The notes under the pieces: model-generated
Told to the model about the DNA's origin: nothing
Seen by the model: the letters and a program-made list of their open reading frames with translations, nothing else
Database searches by the model: none
Shown: one piece after another, positions 22,401 to 31,569 of the stretch
Layout of the letters: every line of letters begins with the position of its first letter
How positions within the stretch are numbered: the stretch's first letter is position 1
DNA from: an uncultured Flavobacteriales bacterium
GTDB taxonomy: Bacteria; Bacteroidota; Bacteroidia; Flavobacteriales_D; Crocinitomicaceae
NCBI GenBank assembly: GCA_903860985.1
Contig: CAIOSO010000050.1
Span: 1 to 64,000 of the forward strand
DNA: 64,000 bases
Reading direction: 5' to 3'
Translations under genes and position numbers: made by a program

Positions 22401-23390
22401 ATGAAAAGAAGAAATTTCCTCAAACTTGGCGCTGCAACTGGAATCCTTAGTTTGATTGAGCCCGCGAAAGCGGCAAAGGTCGTAGCGACTTCAGCAAGTG
22501 GCAAAGTGAAGGGTCCAATTGTACTTTCTACATGGATTCATGGACTTGATGCCAACAAAGCAGCTTGGGAGGTCCTCAAAAATGATGGATCCGCATTGGA
22601 TGCCGTTGAAAAAGGTGTTCGCGTGACCGAATCAGATATTACGAATCGCAGTGTAGGAATCGGTGGACGTCCAGACCGCGACGGACATGTAACCCTAGAT
22701 GCATGTATCATGGATGAGCGTTCGCGCTGTGGTTCCGTTGCATGTTTAGAAGGAATTGCACATCCGATTTCGGTGGCACGTGCGGTGATGGAAAAAACAC
22801 AACACGTGATGTTGGTGGGTGATGGCGCACGTCAATTTGCCTTGGATTATGGCTTTGATACCATCAAAACGCCGATTTCAGAAGTCAAAAAAGACTACGA
22901 AAAGTGGAAAAAAGAAAACAAAGACCTTTTCAAAAAACCAGAAATTAACCACGAAAACCACGATACCATTGGAATGATTGCGATGGATGCGAAAGGGAAT
23001 TTTAGTGGAGCATGTACGACAAGTGGATGGGCCTACAAAATGCATGGACGCGTAGGTGATTCGCCGATTATTGGCGCTGGATTGTTCATCGACCAAGAAG
23101 TAGGAGCAGCAACCTCCACCGGACTTGGTGAAGCGATTATTCGTGTAGCTGGAAGTCATACTGTTGTTGAACTCATGCGTCACGGTTATTCACCAATGGA
23201 TGCCTGTAAAGAAGCATGTATGCGCATCATCAAAAAACACGATGATTTGACAGGATTACAATGTGGATTCATTGCTTTGGATAAAGACGGTAATTACGGT
23301 GCATATTCGATTTACAATGGATTCAACTTTGCCTTGAGAACCATGGAAGAAGAGAAAATGGTCGATGCAACCTTTGATCGCAACTGGTAA
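22401..23390 (+). CDS. N4-(beta-N-acetylglucosaminyl)-L-asparaginase (glycosylasparaginase family)
   Basis: MKRRNFLKLGAATG leader; VGIGGRPDRDGHVTLDA; autoprocessing HDTIGMIAMDAKGNFSGACTTSGWAYKMHGRVGDSPIIGAGLF. Confidence 0.9.
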   Translation: MKRRNFLKLGAATGILSLIEPAKAAKVVATSASGKVKGPIVLSTWIHGLDANKAAWEVLKNDGSALDAVEKGVRVTESDITNRSVGIGGRPDRDGHVTLDACIMDERSRCGSVACLEGIAHPISVARAVMEKTQHVMLVGDGARQFALDYGFDTIKTPISEVKKDYEKWKKENKDLFKKPEINHENHDTIGMIAMDAKGNFSGACTTSGWAYKMHGRVGDSPIIGAGLFIDQEVGAATSTGLGEAIIRVAGSHTVVELMRHGYSPMDACKEACMRIIKKHDDLTGLQCGFIALDKDGNYGAYSIYNGFNFALRTMEEEKMVDATFDRNW

Positions 23391-25858
23391 TGGGAAAATG
23401 GATTACTGTCATTCTTTGTAGTATGTTCGGACTTGTTCAAGGTCAAACCGTGCTGAATTGGACCTACAAAAACCCAAAAACAAACGAATGGAAATCATTT
23501 GGTGAAAAGGGAAGTATTCAAGAAGCGCTGTATCATTCAGTTGAATTGCCTGACCCTTTTTACGGTAAAAACGAAGAGCTTTACCAATGGATTGAGGAAT
23601 TTAAATGGGAATTTCAATCCAAATTTTATCTCACGGAAGAACAATTTCTGGCGAAGGAAATTGAACTGTACTTTCCAAATGTGGATACGTACGCAGCAGT
23701 ATATGTCAATGGGAAGTTGGCGGGAAAAACGGATAATTTCTTTCATCCATTTACCTTTGAAATAAAATCAAATTTACAGTGTGGCTACAATGACATTCGT
23801 GTCGTTTTTACTCCGCCAACGCTCTATCACAAGGAACGTTATGAAACCGAGGCTTTTCACTATCCAGCGCCGAATGATCCTTCCAACTGGAAAGTAGCGC
23901 CGCTATCACGCAAACCACAATACCAATTTGGTTGGGACTGGGCACTCCGCATGAACACCATTGGATTTGCAAAACCTGTGGAAGTGCGCATTGCCAAAGA
24001 GAATGAAATTCAAGGACTCACCATTCAAACCTTATCGATCCCGAAAGAAGAGCTTTTTGCGCGCTTGAAATACGTTTTGGATGTTGAGGATGAGACAGCG
24101 TCCTTTCAAGTCATATCTGAACTGTACGGCGAACTTCCGCTGAAAAAAAATACCACTACGGGACATTTGGAGGCAGAAGTCATTCAATACAATCCGCAGT
24201 TATGGTGGCCTGCTGGAATCAGTGAGCCAAATCTTTACCACGATACACTTCGACTTTTTGTTAATGGCAAATTGGTGGATAAAAAAGCCCTTCAATTTGG
24301 AATACGAACTGCAGAATTGATTCAAAATAAAGACCAATGGGGAACATCCTATGAATTTCAGGTAAACGGACTTCCGATCTTCTGTAAAGGAGCGGATTTC
24401 ATTCCACCATCTGTTTTTCCTGCATCCATTAGCGAAGACGATTGGATCAATCAGGTCGAACAAATGTCCAAGGCGAACTTCAACATGGTACGCATCTGGG
24501 GCGGAGGATTTTATCCAGAGGAGGTTTTTTTCCGTGCATGTGACGAAAAAGGAATCATGGTGTGGCAGGATTTCATGTTTGCTTGTGCAATGTATCCCGG
24601 TGATGAAGCGTTTTTAAAAACAGTTGAAGCAGAGTTCAATTACCAGATTCCTCGTATTTCTGCGCATCCATCGGTCGTGTTATTTAATGGAAACAACGAA
24701 GTCGAAGTCGCATGGAAAAATTGGGGATTTCAAAGTCAATACCATTTATCCGATTCAGAACAAGAAAGCGTTTTGAATGCCTACAATGCCTTGTTTAAAG
24801 GATTGGCGCCGAAAATCGTTTCCAACTGGACCAACACACATTACATTCACACCTCTCCGTTAAGTAATTGGGGAAATGACGATTTCTACAATCATGGATC
24901 TCAGCATTACTGGGGTGTTTGGCACGGAAAAGACCCGATGTCCGATTTCGCAACGAAAATTGGACGTTTCAACGCCGAATATGGATTCCAAAGTTTTCCT
25001 GAATTTGCCACCTTGAAGTCTTTTTCCGAACGTTCCGATTGGAGTTTGTCCAGTCAGGTGATGAAGCACCACCAAAAAAGCTACGTGGGAAATGGAATGA
25101 TTCAAAAGCATGCCAATTTATTGTTCGGTAAAAGCAAGGATTTTGAACAATTTGTTTATTTCTCCCAATTGACGCAACGATACGCCGTTTCGAGTGCAGT
25201 ATCTGGACATCGTTTGGATGCTCCGCGTTGCATGGGAACCTTGTATTGGCAATTAAACGATTGCTGGCCAGCACCGACGTGGTCGAGCATCGATTACCAG
25301 GGAAATTGGAAAGCCTTGCATTATGCCATGCGTGAGGACTATCAACCGGTGGCTATTTTACAGAAAACAACGGATAAAGGTGAAGTGCAACTTTATGTGA
25401 AGTCCGATGTCATGGAGAATCAAGATTTAGGATATAAAATATTGATTTACAACTTGAATTCGGGTGATCGTGGATTATCTCCATTATTTGTTGATGGCAA
25501 AGCAAGCGTGGCTTATCAAGAGAGTAAAATGATTTGGAGCGTCGTTCCAAAAAACGAACAACTGATTCGGGTAGAATTATCGAACGGCGTTACTCGAGAT
25601 TTTGTTGTTGGACCTGCACCAAAAAAACGAGAGGTTCAAATTGAACTATCGATTAAAAATGTGGACAAATTGAACAAAACGGCAGAGTTTTGGGTGAAAA
25701 ACAGTGCTTTTTGCGCTGATTTCTGGCTTTTTTCGCAAAAATCCGGAATTTCCTTTGATCGTAACTTTGTTCATTTACTGCCAGGAGAGCACCTCATTCG
25801 CATTCAATTTGCTGGTGAAGTTCCACAATTGGAAGATTTCAATTATTTGTATCACTAG
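23390..25858 (+). CDS. GH2 family beta-mannosidase
   Basis: Signal peptide; FCKGADFIPP; MVRIWGGGFYPEEVFFRACDEKGIMVWQDFMFACAMYP; NGNNEVEVAWKNWG; NAEYGFQSFPE; LYWQLNDCWPAPTWSSIDYQGNWKALHY. Confidence 0.9.
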   Translation: MGKWITVILCSMFGLVQGQTVLNWTYKNPKTNEWKSFGEKGSIQEALYHSVELPDPFYGKNEELYQWIEEFKWEFQSKFYLTEEQFLAKEIELYFPNVDTYAAVYVNGKLAGKTDNFFHPFTFEIKSNLQCGYNDIRVVFTPPTLYHKERYETEAFHYPAPNDPSNWKVAPLSRKPQYQFGWDWALRMNTIGFAKPVEVRIAKENEIQGLTIQTLSIPKEELFARLKYVLDVEDETASFQVISELYGELPLKKNTTTGHLEAEVIQYNPQLWWPAGISEPNLYHDTLRLFVNGKLVDKKALQFGIRTAELIQNKDQWGTSYEFQVNGLPIFCKGADFIPPSVFPASISEDDWINQVEQMSKANFNMVRIWGGGFYPEEVFFRACDEKGIMVWQDFMFACAMYPGDEAFLKTVEAEFNYQIPRISAHPSVVLFNGNNEVEVAWKNWGFQSQYHLSDSEQESVLNAYNALFKGLAPKIVSNWTNTHYIHTSPLSNWGNDDFYNHGSQHYWGVWHGKDPMSDFATKIGRFNAEYGFQSFPEFATLKSFSERSDWSLSSQVMKHHQKSYVGNGMIQKHANLLFGKSKDFEQFVYFSQLTQRYAVSSAVSGHRLDAPRCMGTLYWQLNDCWPAPTWSSIDYQGNWKALHYAMREDYQPVAILQKTTDKGEVQLYVKSDVMENQDLGYKILIYNLNSGDRGLSPLFVDGKASVAYQESKMIWSVVPKNEQLIRVELSNGVTRDFVVGPAPKKREVQIELSIKNVDKLNKTAEFWVKNSAFCADFWLFSQKSGISFDRNFVHLLPGEHLIRIQFAGEVPQLEDFNYLYH

Positions 25859-26141
25859 AAAGATTCATCAAAACTTTCAATGCCAAGCGATTCAGGACAT
25901 CCGGAGTAAGTATCGATGAGGTAACGGATTTTTGAAAAATTTCAAATGAAACTGTGATTCATTTTCTTTTTTCTTTTTATTTTGAAAAAAAACAAGAGTA
26001 TTCGGCGAACAATAATTAGTTGATTTCTTGCGTTGATTTCAATGTGATGGATTTTATTCCTCGCCAACAATTTGCTTTTGATCGTAGAACCATTTACAGA
26101 ATGCAAATTCAGTGAAAAAATCAATCAACTAAAACGAGTCA

Positions 26142-27224
26142 ATGAAGAATGATCTGAACGCACTTCTTTCGCAAATCAGTCAGTTAGATGGTCAATTAAC
26201 CACTCAAGCCGCAAAGTCGATTGACCGTTTGTTAACCATACGAAATTGGTTGATCGGAGGATACCTTTTTGAATATGAACAGAATGGATCTGATCGAGCG
26301 AATTATGGTTCCAAATTAGAGCTTACTATTGCCGAATCATTAAATCGAAAGGGATTATCTGAACGGAATTTAAAATTGTTCAAACAGTTTTATGTAGTTT
26401 ATCCTCAAATTATGCAGACAGTGTCTGCACTGTTTAGTCTTCCCGAAAAGATAGAACGAACAACCTCTGCATTATCTCCATCGTCCATTGGTTCTGATGA
26501 CGATATATCGAAGTTAATCGATAATCTCTCTTTTTCCCACCTCACAGAATTGATGAAAATAACGGATAAAGATAAAAGGCAATTCTATGAAATTCAAGCG
26601 ATTAAAGGAACATGGTCCGTCCGAGATTTAAGGCGACAAATCAATAGTTTAAGCTATGAAAGAACGGCCTTGTCGAAACACAAACGGAAGGTGCTAGATT
26701 CCATTAAATCGAACGAAGTACAAACCGTACAGTCCCTGATAAAAACTCCCTTTGTTTTTGATTTTCTGGATTTGCCTGATTCTATTTTAGCTGTTGAATC
26801 TGACTTTGAAAATGCGCTGATTAGTGATTTAAGGAATTTTATGTTGGAATTGGGACATGGCTTTTGTTTTGAAGGGCAACAAAAGAGAATTGTTATTGGC
26901 GGTGAGTATTTTTTCATTGATTTAGTTTTTTATCACCGAATTCTGAAATGTCATATCCTTATCGAATTAAAAGTGGATGGATTTAGTCACGCAAATGTCG
27001 GACAATTAAACACCTATGTTCAATATTTTAAACGCCATGTTCAGGAAAAAAATGATAATCCACCGATTGGTATTTTGCTATGCACGGATAAAAACGATGA
27101 ATTGGTCGAGTATGCTTTAGGAGGTATGGACAAAAATTTATTTGTCACCACGTATCAAACAGCATTGCCAAGTCAGCATGAGTTGAAACAATTTCTACAA
27201 AAAGAAAAGAGAAAGATTGCTTGA
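26142..27224 (+). CDS. YhcG-like PDDEXK nuclease family protein (DUF1016)
   Basis: N-terminal DUF1016-like SIDRLLTIRNWLIGGYLFEYEQNGSDRANYGSKLE...; nuclease core FFIDLVFYHRILKCHILIELKVDGFSHANVGQLNTYVQYF. Confidence 0.88.
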   Translation: MKNDLNALLSQISQLDGQLTTQAAKSIDRLLTIRNWLIGGYLFEYEQNGSDRANYGSKLELTIAESLNRKGLSERNLKLFKQFYVVYPQIMQTVSALFSLPEKIERTTSALSPSSIGSDDDISKLIDNLSFSHLTELMKITDKDKRQFYEIQAIKGTWSVRDLRRQINSLSYERTALSKHKRKVLDSIKSNEVQTVQSLIKTPFVFDFLDLPDSILAVESDFENALISDLRNFMLELGHGFCFEGQQKRIVIGGEYFFIDLVFYHRILKCHILIELKVDGFSHANVGQLNTYVQYFKRHVQEKNDNPPIGILLCTDKNDELVEYALGGMDKNLFVTTYQTALPSQHELKQFLQKEKRKIA

Positions 27225-27232
27225 AATCTGAA

Positions 27233-28201
27233 TCAATAACCAACCTTCGTTCGAACGCGTTTTAAGACGGCATTTGCAACGGATTGTGCTTTTTGTGCAC
27301 CGATTTGAAGTGCTGCATCGATTTCAGATGGATTCGCCATTAATTCATCGAAACGCAAACGTTGTTTTTCAAATTTGCTCAAGATCAATTCGAACAATGC
27401 TTGTTTCGCATGACCAAAACCGTATCCGCCACGCAAATAATTTTCGCGCATGGTTTTTACTTCTGTTTCGCTCGCCAATAATTGATACAAGGCAAAGGTC
27501 GGACAGGTATCTGGGTTCTTCGGGTCTTCCAGTGGCGTACTGTCCGAAACAATGGACATGATTTGCTTTCTCAACTGTTTTTCCGGTAAGAAAATATCGA
27601 TGTAATTCCCTCTCGATTTACTCATCTTTTCGCCATCTGTTCCAGGAATCAACATGGTGTCCTCACGGATTTGTTCTTCCGGAAGCACCAAGGTGTCGCC
27701 GTAGGCTAAATTGAAACGATTGGCTACGTCTCGTGTCATTTCAATGTGTTGCTTTTGATCTTTTCCAACGGGAACAATCTCTGCATCGAACAACAAAATA
27801 TCTGCTGCCATCAAAATCGGGTAGGAGAAGAGTCCACCATTGACATCGTCTAAACGATCTGCTTTGTCCTTGAAACTATGAGCAAGCGTCAAACGTTGAT
27901 ATGGATACATGCACAGCAAATACCACATTAACTCGGTGACTTGTGGTACGTCGCTTTGACGATAAAATACTGTTTGTGAACTATCTAAACCAAATGCCAT
28001 CCATGTAGCTGCAGTAGCATAGGTATTTTGACGTAAGGTATCGCCTTCTTTGATTTGTGTCAAGGAATGCATATCAGCAATAAACAGGTAACTTTCATTC
28101 GCTGGATTGGAAGCTAATTCAATAGCGGGAAGAATCGCACCTAAAATATTTCCTAAGTGTGGTGTTCCTGTACTTTGAATTCCTGTTAAAATGCGCGCCA
28201 T
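27233..28201 (-). CDS. trpS: Tryptophan--tRNA ligase
   Basis: GIQSTGTPHLGNILGAI; FIADMHSLTQ; PVGKDQKQHIEMTRD; GTDGEKMSKSRGNYI. Confidence 0.96.
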   Translation of the reverse strand: MARILTGIQSTGTPHLGNILGAILPAIELASNPANESYLFIADMHSLTQIKEGDTLRQNTYATAATWMAFGLDSSQTVFYRQSDVPQVTELMWYLLCMYPYQRLTLAHSFKDKADRLDDVNGGLFSYPILMAADILLFDAEIVPVGKDQKQHIEMTRDVANRFNLAYGDTLVLPEEQIREDTMLIPGTDGEKMSKSRGNYIDIFLPEKQLRKQIMSIVSDSTPLEDPKNPDTCPTFALYQLLASETEVKTMRENYLRGGYGFGHAKQALFELILSKFEKQRLRFDELMANPSEIDAALQIGAQKAQSVANAVLKRVRTKVGY

Positions 28202-28270
28202 TTGATGTTTCTTTTTTCAAAATTACTCATTTCTACGGAATCGAAGGATTCCAATGTGCATTGAAAAACG

Positions 28271-28278
28271 TATCTTTG
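28271..28278 (+). promoter_or_regulatory. -7 box TATCTTTG immediately before plsC-like ATG
   Basis: 3 nt between box and ATG 28282. Confidence 0.55.
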
Positions 28279-28281
28279 ATT

Positions 28282-29052
28282 ATGCGCAATTTTTTCGGTG
28301 TATTTGGATTGATTTGGAAACTCTACATTGCCGTGGTTTTTAGTGTTTTCGCGCTCCTCTTCTACCCCTTATTTCTCGTGCTCATAATGAATCCAAATTG
28401 GAAGAAGTTTAGCTTTAAACTATTCGTTATTTGGAGTTGGATCATGCGTTTTTGTTGCTTTTACGGAGTAAGGGTCATGGAAAAAGCGACCTTGCCTGAT
28501 GGGCCCTACATCATCGTGGCTAATCATACTTCTTACCTAGATATTCTTCTTATGCATTCTATTTTACCAAAGTCGCCGTTTGTGTTTCTTGGGAAAAGTG
28601 AGATCTTAAAGTACCCCATTCTAGGAACCTATTTTAGAAATTTGAACATTCCGGTGTATCGCAAGAATAAAAATAAAGCAGGACAAGCGTATTCCATGGC
28701 GCACAAAGCCGTGGCAGATGGATGGTCATTAGTTGTTTTTCCCGAAGGAACAATTCCGGATAAAGATTGCCCCAAAATGCTCCCATTTAAAGACGGTGCG
28801 TTTAAAATGGCAAAGTCCATGGGGGTTCCATTGTTGCCTTTAACGTTTACGAATAATTATAAACTTTTTTCCGATCCAACAGATATTCTGGGTCCAGCTC
28901 AACCTGGAATCTCCCGGGTGTACATCCATCCATATTTTACGGTGGAGGAATTAGGTCAAATGGAAATAAGTGAAATCCGTCAGGCCTGCTTTGATCGAAT
29001 TAATGCACCAATTTTAATCGAATTTCCACACTTATTCAAGGAAAATAAATAA
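28282..29052 (+). CDS. plsC: 1-acyl-sn-glycerol-3-phosphate acyltransferase
   Basis: VANHTSYLDILLMH; VFPEGTIP; PLLPLTF. M42 of the called ORF; the called extension is antisense to the trpS start. Confidence 0.88.
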   Translation: MRNFFGVFGLIWKLYIAVVFSVFALLFYPLFLVLIMNPNWKKFSFKLFVIWSWIMRFCCFYGVRVMEKATLPDGPYIIVANHTSYLDILLMHSILPKSPFVFLGKSEILKYPILGTYFRNLNIPVYRKNKNKAGQAYSMAHKAVADGWSLVVFPEGTIPDKDCPKMLPFKDGAFKMAKSMGVPLLPLTFTNNYKLFSDPTDILGPAQPGISRVYIHPYFTVEELGQMEISEIRQACFDRINAPILIEFPHLFKENK

Positions 29053-29061
29053 TTTTGACAC

Positions 29062-29352
29062 ATGAAAATCACGGAAGAATTAATTGATCACATTGCACAC
29101 CTGGCTCGATTAGAGTTTCAAGGAGAAGATAAAGTTTCCATTAAGAAGGACATGGAGCGCATGATTGAGTTCGTGGATAAATTATCAGAAGTCGATACGA
29201 CAAACGTGGAACCATTGATTTTTATGTCGGAAGAAATCAATCGTCTGCGCGAAGATGAGCCGAAAGTCACAGTGACTCATGACGAGGCCTTGCGAAACGC
29301 GCCCAAAAAAGATTCTGACTATTTCCGTATTCCAAAAGTGTTGGATAAATAA
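29062..29352 (+). CDS. gatC: Asp-tRNA(Asn)/Glu-tRNA(Gln) amidotransferase subunit C
   Basis: MKITEELIDHIAHLARLEFQGEDK...MERMIEFVDKLSEVDTTNVEPL; RLREDEP. Confidence 0.93.
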   Translation: MKITEELIDHIAHLARLEFQGEDKVSIKKDMERMIEFVDKLSEVDTTNVEPLIFMSEEINRLREDEPKVTVTHDEALRNAPKKDSDYFRIPKVLDK

Positions 29353-29354
29353 AG

Positions 29355-30227
29355 GTGAAAGTATCTGGGTTTACGTTTATTCGAAACGCCATCAAGTTGG
29401 ATTATCCAATTGTGGAGGCAATCCAATCCATTTTACCTCTTTGTGACGAAGTAATTGTGGCTGTCGGAAATTCAGAAGACGATACCTTAGCATTGATCCA
29501 ATCCATCGATCCATCGAAAATAAAAATCATTGAAACCATTTGGGACGATACCCTGCGTGAAAATGGCGCAGTGCTTGCGGATGAGACAAATAAAGCGTTT
29601 CAGTCCATTTCAAAGGATAGCGATTGGGCATTTTACATTCAAGGTGATGAGGTCATTCATGAGAAAGACCACGCAGAAATCCGTGCGAAAATGGAATTGT
29701 ACGTCAATGATGTAGAAGTAGACGGACTCCTGTTTTCCTATCAACATTTTTATGGTTCCTACGATTTTATCGGTGCGTCCAATAACTGGTACAAAAATGA
29801 AATCCGCATCATCCGCAATTCTGCCAATATCTACTCATACCGCGATGCACAGGGATTCCGCAAGGATGATAATCAGAAATTAAATGTTGCAGTTATAAAA
29901 GCGAACGTATATCACTACGGCTGGGTGAAGGATCCAAGAGCAATGCAGGCGAAGCAAACTTCGTTTCACAAACTTTGGCACGATGACGAATGGTTAGAGA
30001 AGAACATTGAGGACGTCGAGTTTTTCCCATACGAAGAGCACATCAATGGATTGGCGCGATTCAAAGGAACGCATCCACACGTTATGCAGCCACGTATTGA
30101 TCGCTTGAATTGGACCTTCAAAGTTGATCCAAGTAGAAACAAAAAATCCTTCAAAAATAAATTGAAGGATTTGTTGAAATTCATTGGAATTGATACGAAT
30201 TACCGCAATTACAAGCAGATTCGCTAA
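29355..30227 (+). CDS. Glycosyltransferase family 2-like protein
   Basis: GTG start; KVSGFTFIRNAIKLDYPIVEAIQSILPLCDEVIVAVGNSEDDTL; WAFYIQGDEVIHE. Confidence 0.8.
   Translation: MKVSGFTFIRNAIKLDYPIVEAIQSILPLCDEVIVAVGNSEDDTLALIQSIDPSKIKIIETIWDDTLRENGAVLADETNKAFQSISKDSDWAFYIQGDEVIHEKDHAEIRAKMELYVNDVEVDGLLFSYQHFYGSYDFIGASNNWYKNEIRIIRNSANIYSYRDAQGFRKDDNQKLNVAVIKANVYHYGWVKDPRAMQAKQTSFHKLWHDDEWLEKNIEDVEFFPYEEHINGLARFKGTHPHVMQPRIDRLNWTFKVDPSRNKKSFKNKLKDLLKFIGIDTNYRNYKQIR
30138..30175 (-). terminator. Rho-independent terminator of trmB inside the convergent glycosyltransferase CDS
   Basis: AAATCCTTCAA (30144-30154) pairs perfectly with TTGAAGGATTT (30162-30172); on minus strand followed by TTTTTTG. 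Confidence 0.75.
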
Positions 30228-30929
30228 TTAAGAAATCTTAAATTTACAGTACTTGATTTTGTGTCCACGTGAAGAAAATAATTTCTCGTAGTAGGTTTGT
30301 ATGTGGAAAATCTCTCGGGTATCTTGATCTAAGTTCTCCGGAAGATTCGCGTACAAATCCCAAGTAGATTCTAAACATTCGTACTTGTTCTCTTCGATTT
30401 GCTCCAAGGTATATTCAAACAAGATGTCGCTGTCCGTTTTCATGTGAACGATACCACTCGGTTTTAATATTTTCTTGTAACGATCGATAAAGAGGGGAGA
30501 AGATAAGCGTTTACGCGCTTTATTTGGTTGTGGATCAGAAAAGGTCAACCATATCTCATCCACTTCGTGTTCACCAAAGTAATCGAGGATGAAGTCAATG
30601 CGTGTGCGTAAAAAGGCCACATTGCTTAAATTCGTTTCCAAGGCATCTTTTGCACCAATATAAATGCGATTCCCTTTTAAATCAACGCCGATGAAATTCT
30701 TTTCCGGGTATTTTCTTCCGAGTCCAACGGAGTATTCTCCTTTTCCACAACCAAGCTCTAAGATGATGGGATTGTCGTTCTGAAAGACTTCCTTACGCCA
30801 ATTACCTTGAATAGGGAATGGTTCTCTAAAAACAGGTTCATATACATTCGAAAATGACTTTAGCGCCTCAAATCGTAAAAGTTTATCTTTTCCCACGGGG
30901 TGTTTTTTGGATAGGTTTGGATTCTTCAA
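30228..30929 (-). CDS. trmB: tRNA (guanine-N7-)-methyltransferase
   Basis: ILELGCGKGEYSVGLGRKYPEKNFIGVDLKGNRI; EIWLTFSDPQPNKARKRL. Confidence 0.95.
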   Translation of the reverse strand: MKNPNLSKKHPVGKDKLLRFEALKSFSNVYEPVFREPFPIQGNWRKEVFQNDNPIILELGCGKGEYSVGLGRKYPEKNFIGVDLKGNRIYIGAKDALETNLSNVAFLRTRIDFILDYFGEHEVDEIWLTFSDPQPNKARKRLSSPLFIDRYKKILKPSGIVHMKTDSDILFEYTLEQIEENKYECLESTWDLYANLPENLDQDTREIFHIQTYYEKLFSSRGHKIKYCKFKIS

Positions 30930-30991
30930 AAGAAAAACGCGAAATTATAACTTATTTTAGATTAAAGAGCTGTAGTCTCGCTTTCGCTGTA

Positions 30992-30999
30992 TAAATTTG
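30992..30999 (+). promoter_or_regulatory. -7 box TAAATTTG immediately before ATG 31003
   Basis: 3 nt between box and ATG; the called TTG start (30997) is inside the box. Confidence 0.55.
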
Positions 31000-31002
31000 T
31001 CC

Positions 31003-31569
31003 ATGCATTTTGTCGAACCTTATTTCAACTGGCGTGGAGATTACGTCGCAGCGGAGGATCCACTTTCCCCATTTTTCGAACGAGAGTACAGTGAATTTGA
31101 GTTCACAAATAGCATTTACGACTTCTACATTCATCCCCAATGGGATTCGATTGGATCACCGACTTTATTTATCAAACTCCTTATGGTGGACTACGATTCG
31201 GCGTATGCCATAGTGGAGTTAATCGGCGAGTGGAACGATGCCATTGAAAACGACATCATGATCTTGAAGCGCGACATCATCGATGTACTGATAGAACAAG
31301 GTATCAATCAATTCATTCTCATCGGAGAAAACGTATTGAATTTTCATTATTCGGACGACTGCTACTATGAAGAATGGTTCGACGATGTTGAAGAAGGTTG
31401 GATAGCCATGGTGAACTTTCACGACCATGTTGTACGCGAATTTGAACGCATCAACATTGATCATTACTTTGTGATGGGCGGAGAGTTAGAGGACATCGAA
31501 TGGCGCACGTACAAACCGCAGCACTTCTATGAAAAAGTAGAGGCGCTTGTGACCAAGCGCCTCGGGTAA
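31003..31569 (+). CDS. Hypothetical acidic protein
   Basis: MHFVEPYFNWRGDYVAAEDPLSPFFEREYSEFEFTNSIYDFYIHPQWDSIGSPTLFIKLLMVDYDSAYAIVEL; ATG 31003 preferred. Confidence 0.75.
   Translation: MHFVEPYFNWRGDYVAAEDPLSPFFEREYSEFEFTNSIYDFYIHPQWDSIGSPTLFIKLLMVDYDSAYAIVELIGEWNDAIENDIMILKRDIIDVLIEQGINQFILIGENVLNFHYSDDCYYEEWFDDVEEGWIAMVNFHDHVVREFERINIDHYFVMGGELEDIEWRTYKPQHFYEKVEALVTKRLG
31540..31563. terminator. Perfect 10-bp hairpin GAGGCGCTTG-TGAC-CAAGCGCCTC, candidate bidirectional terminator or insulator
   Basis: Lies in the last codons of the 31003-31569 CDS, at the junction with convergent 31570-33189; no clear T tract on the + side, weak one on the - side. Confidence 0.45.
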
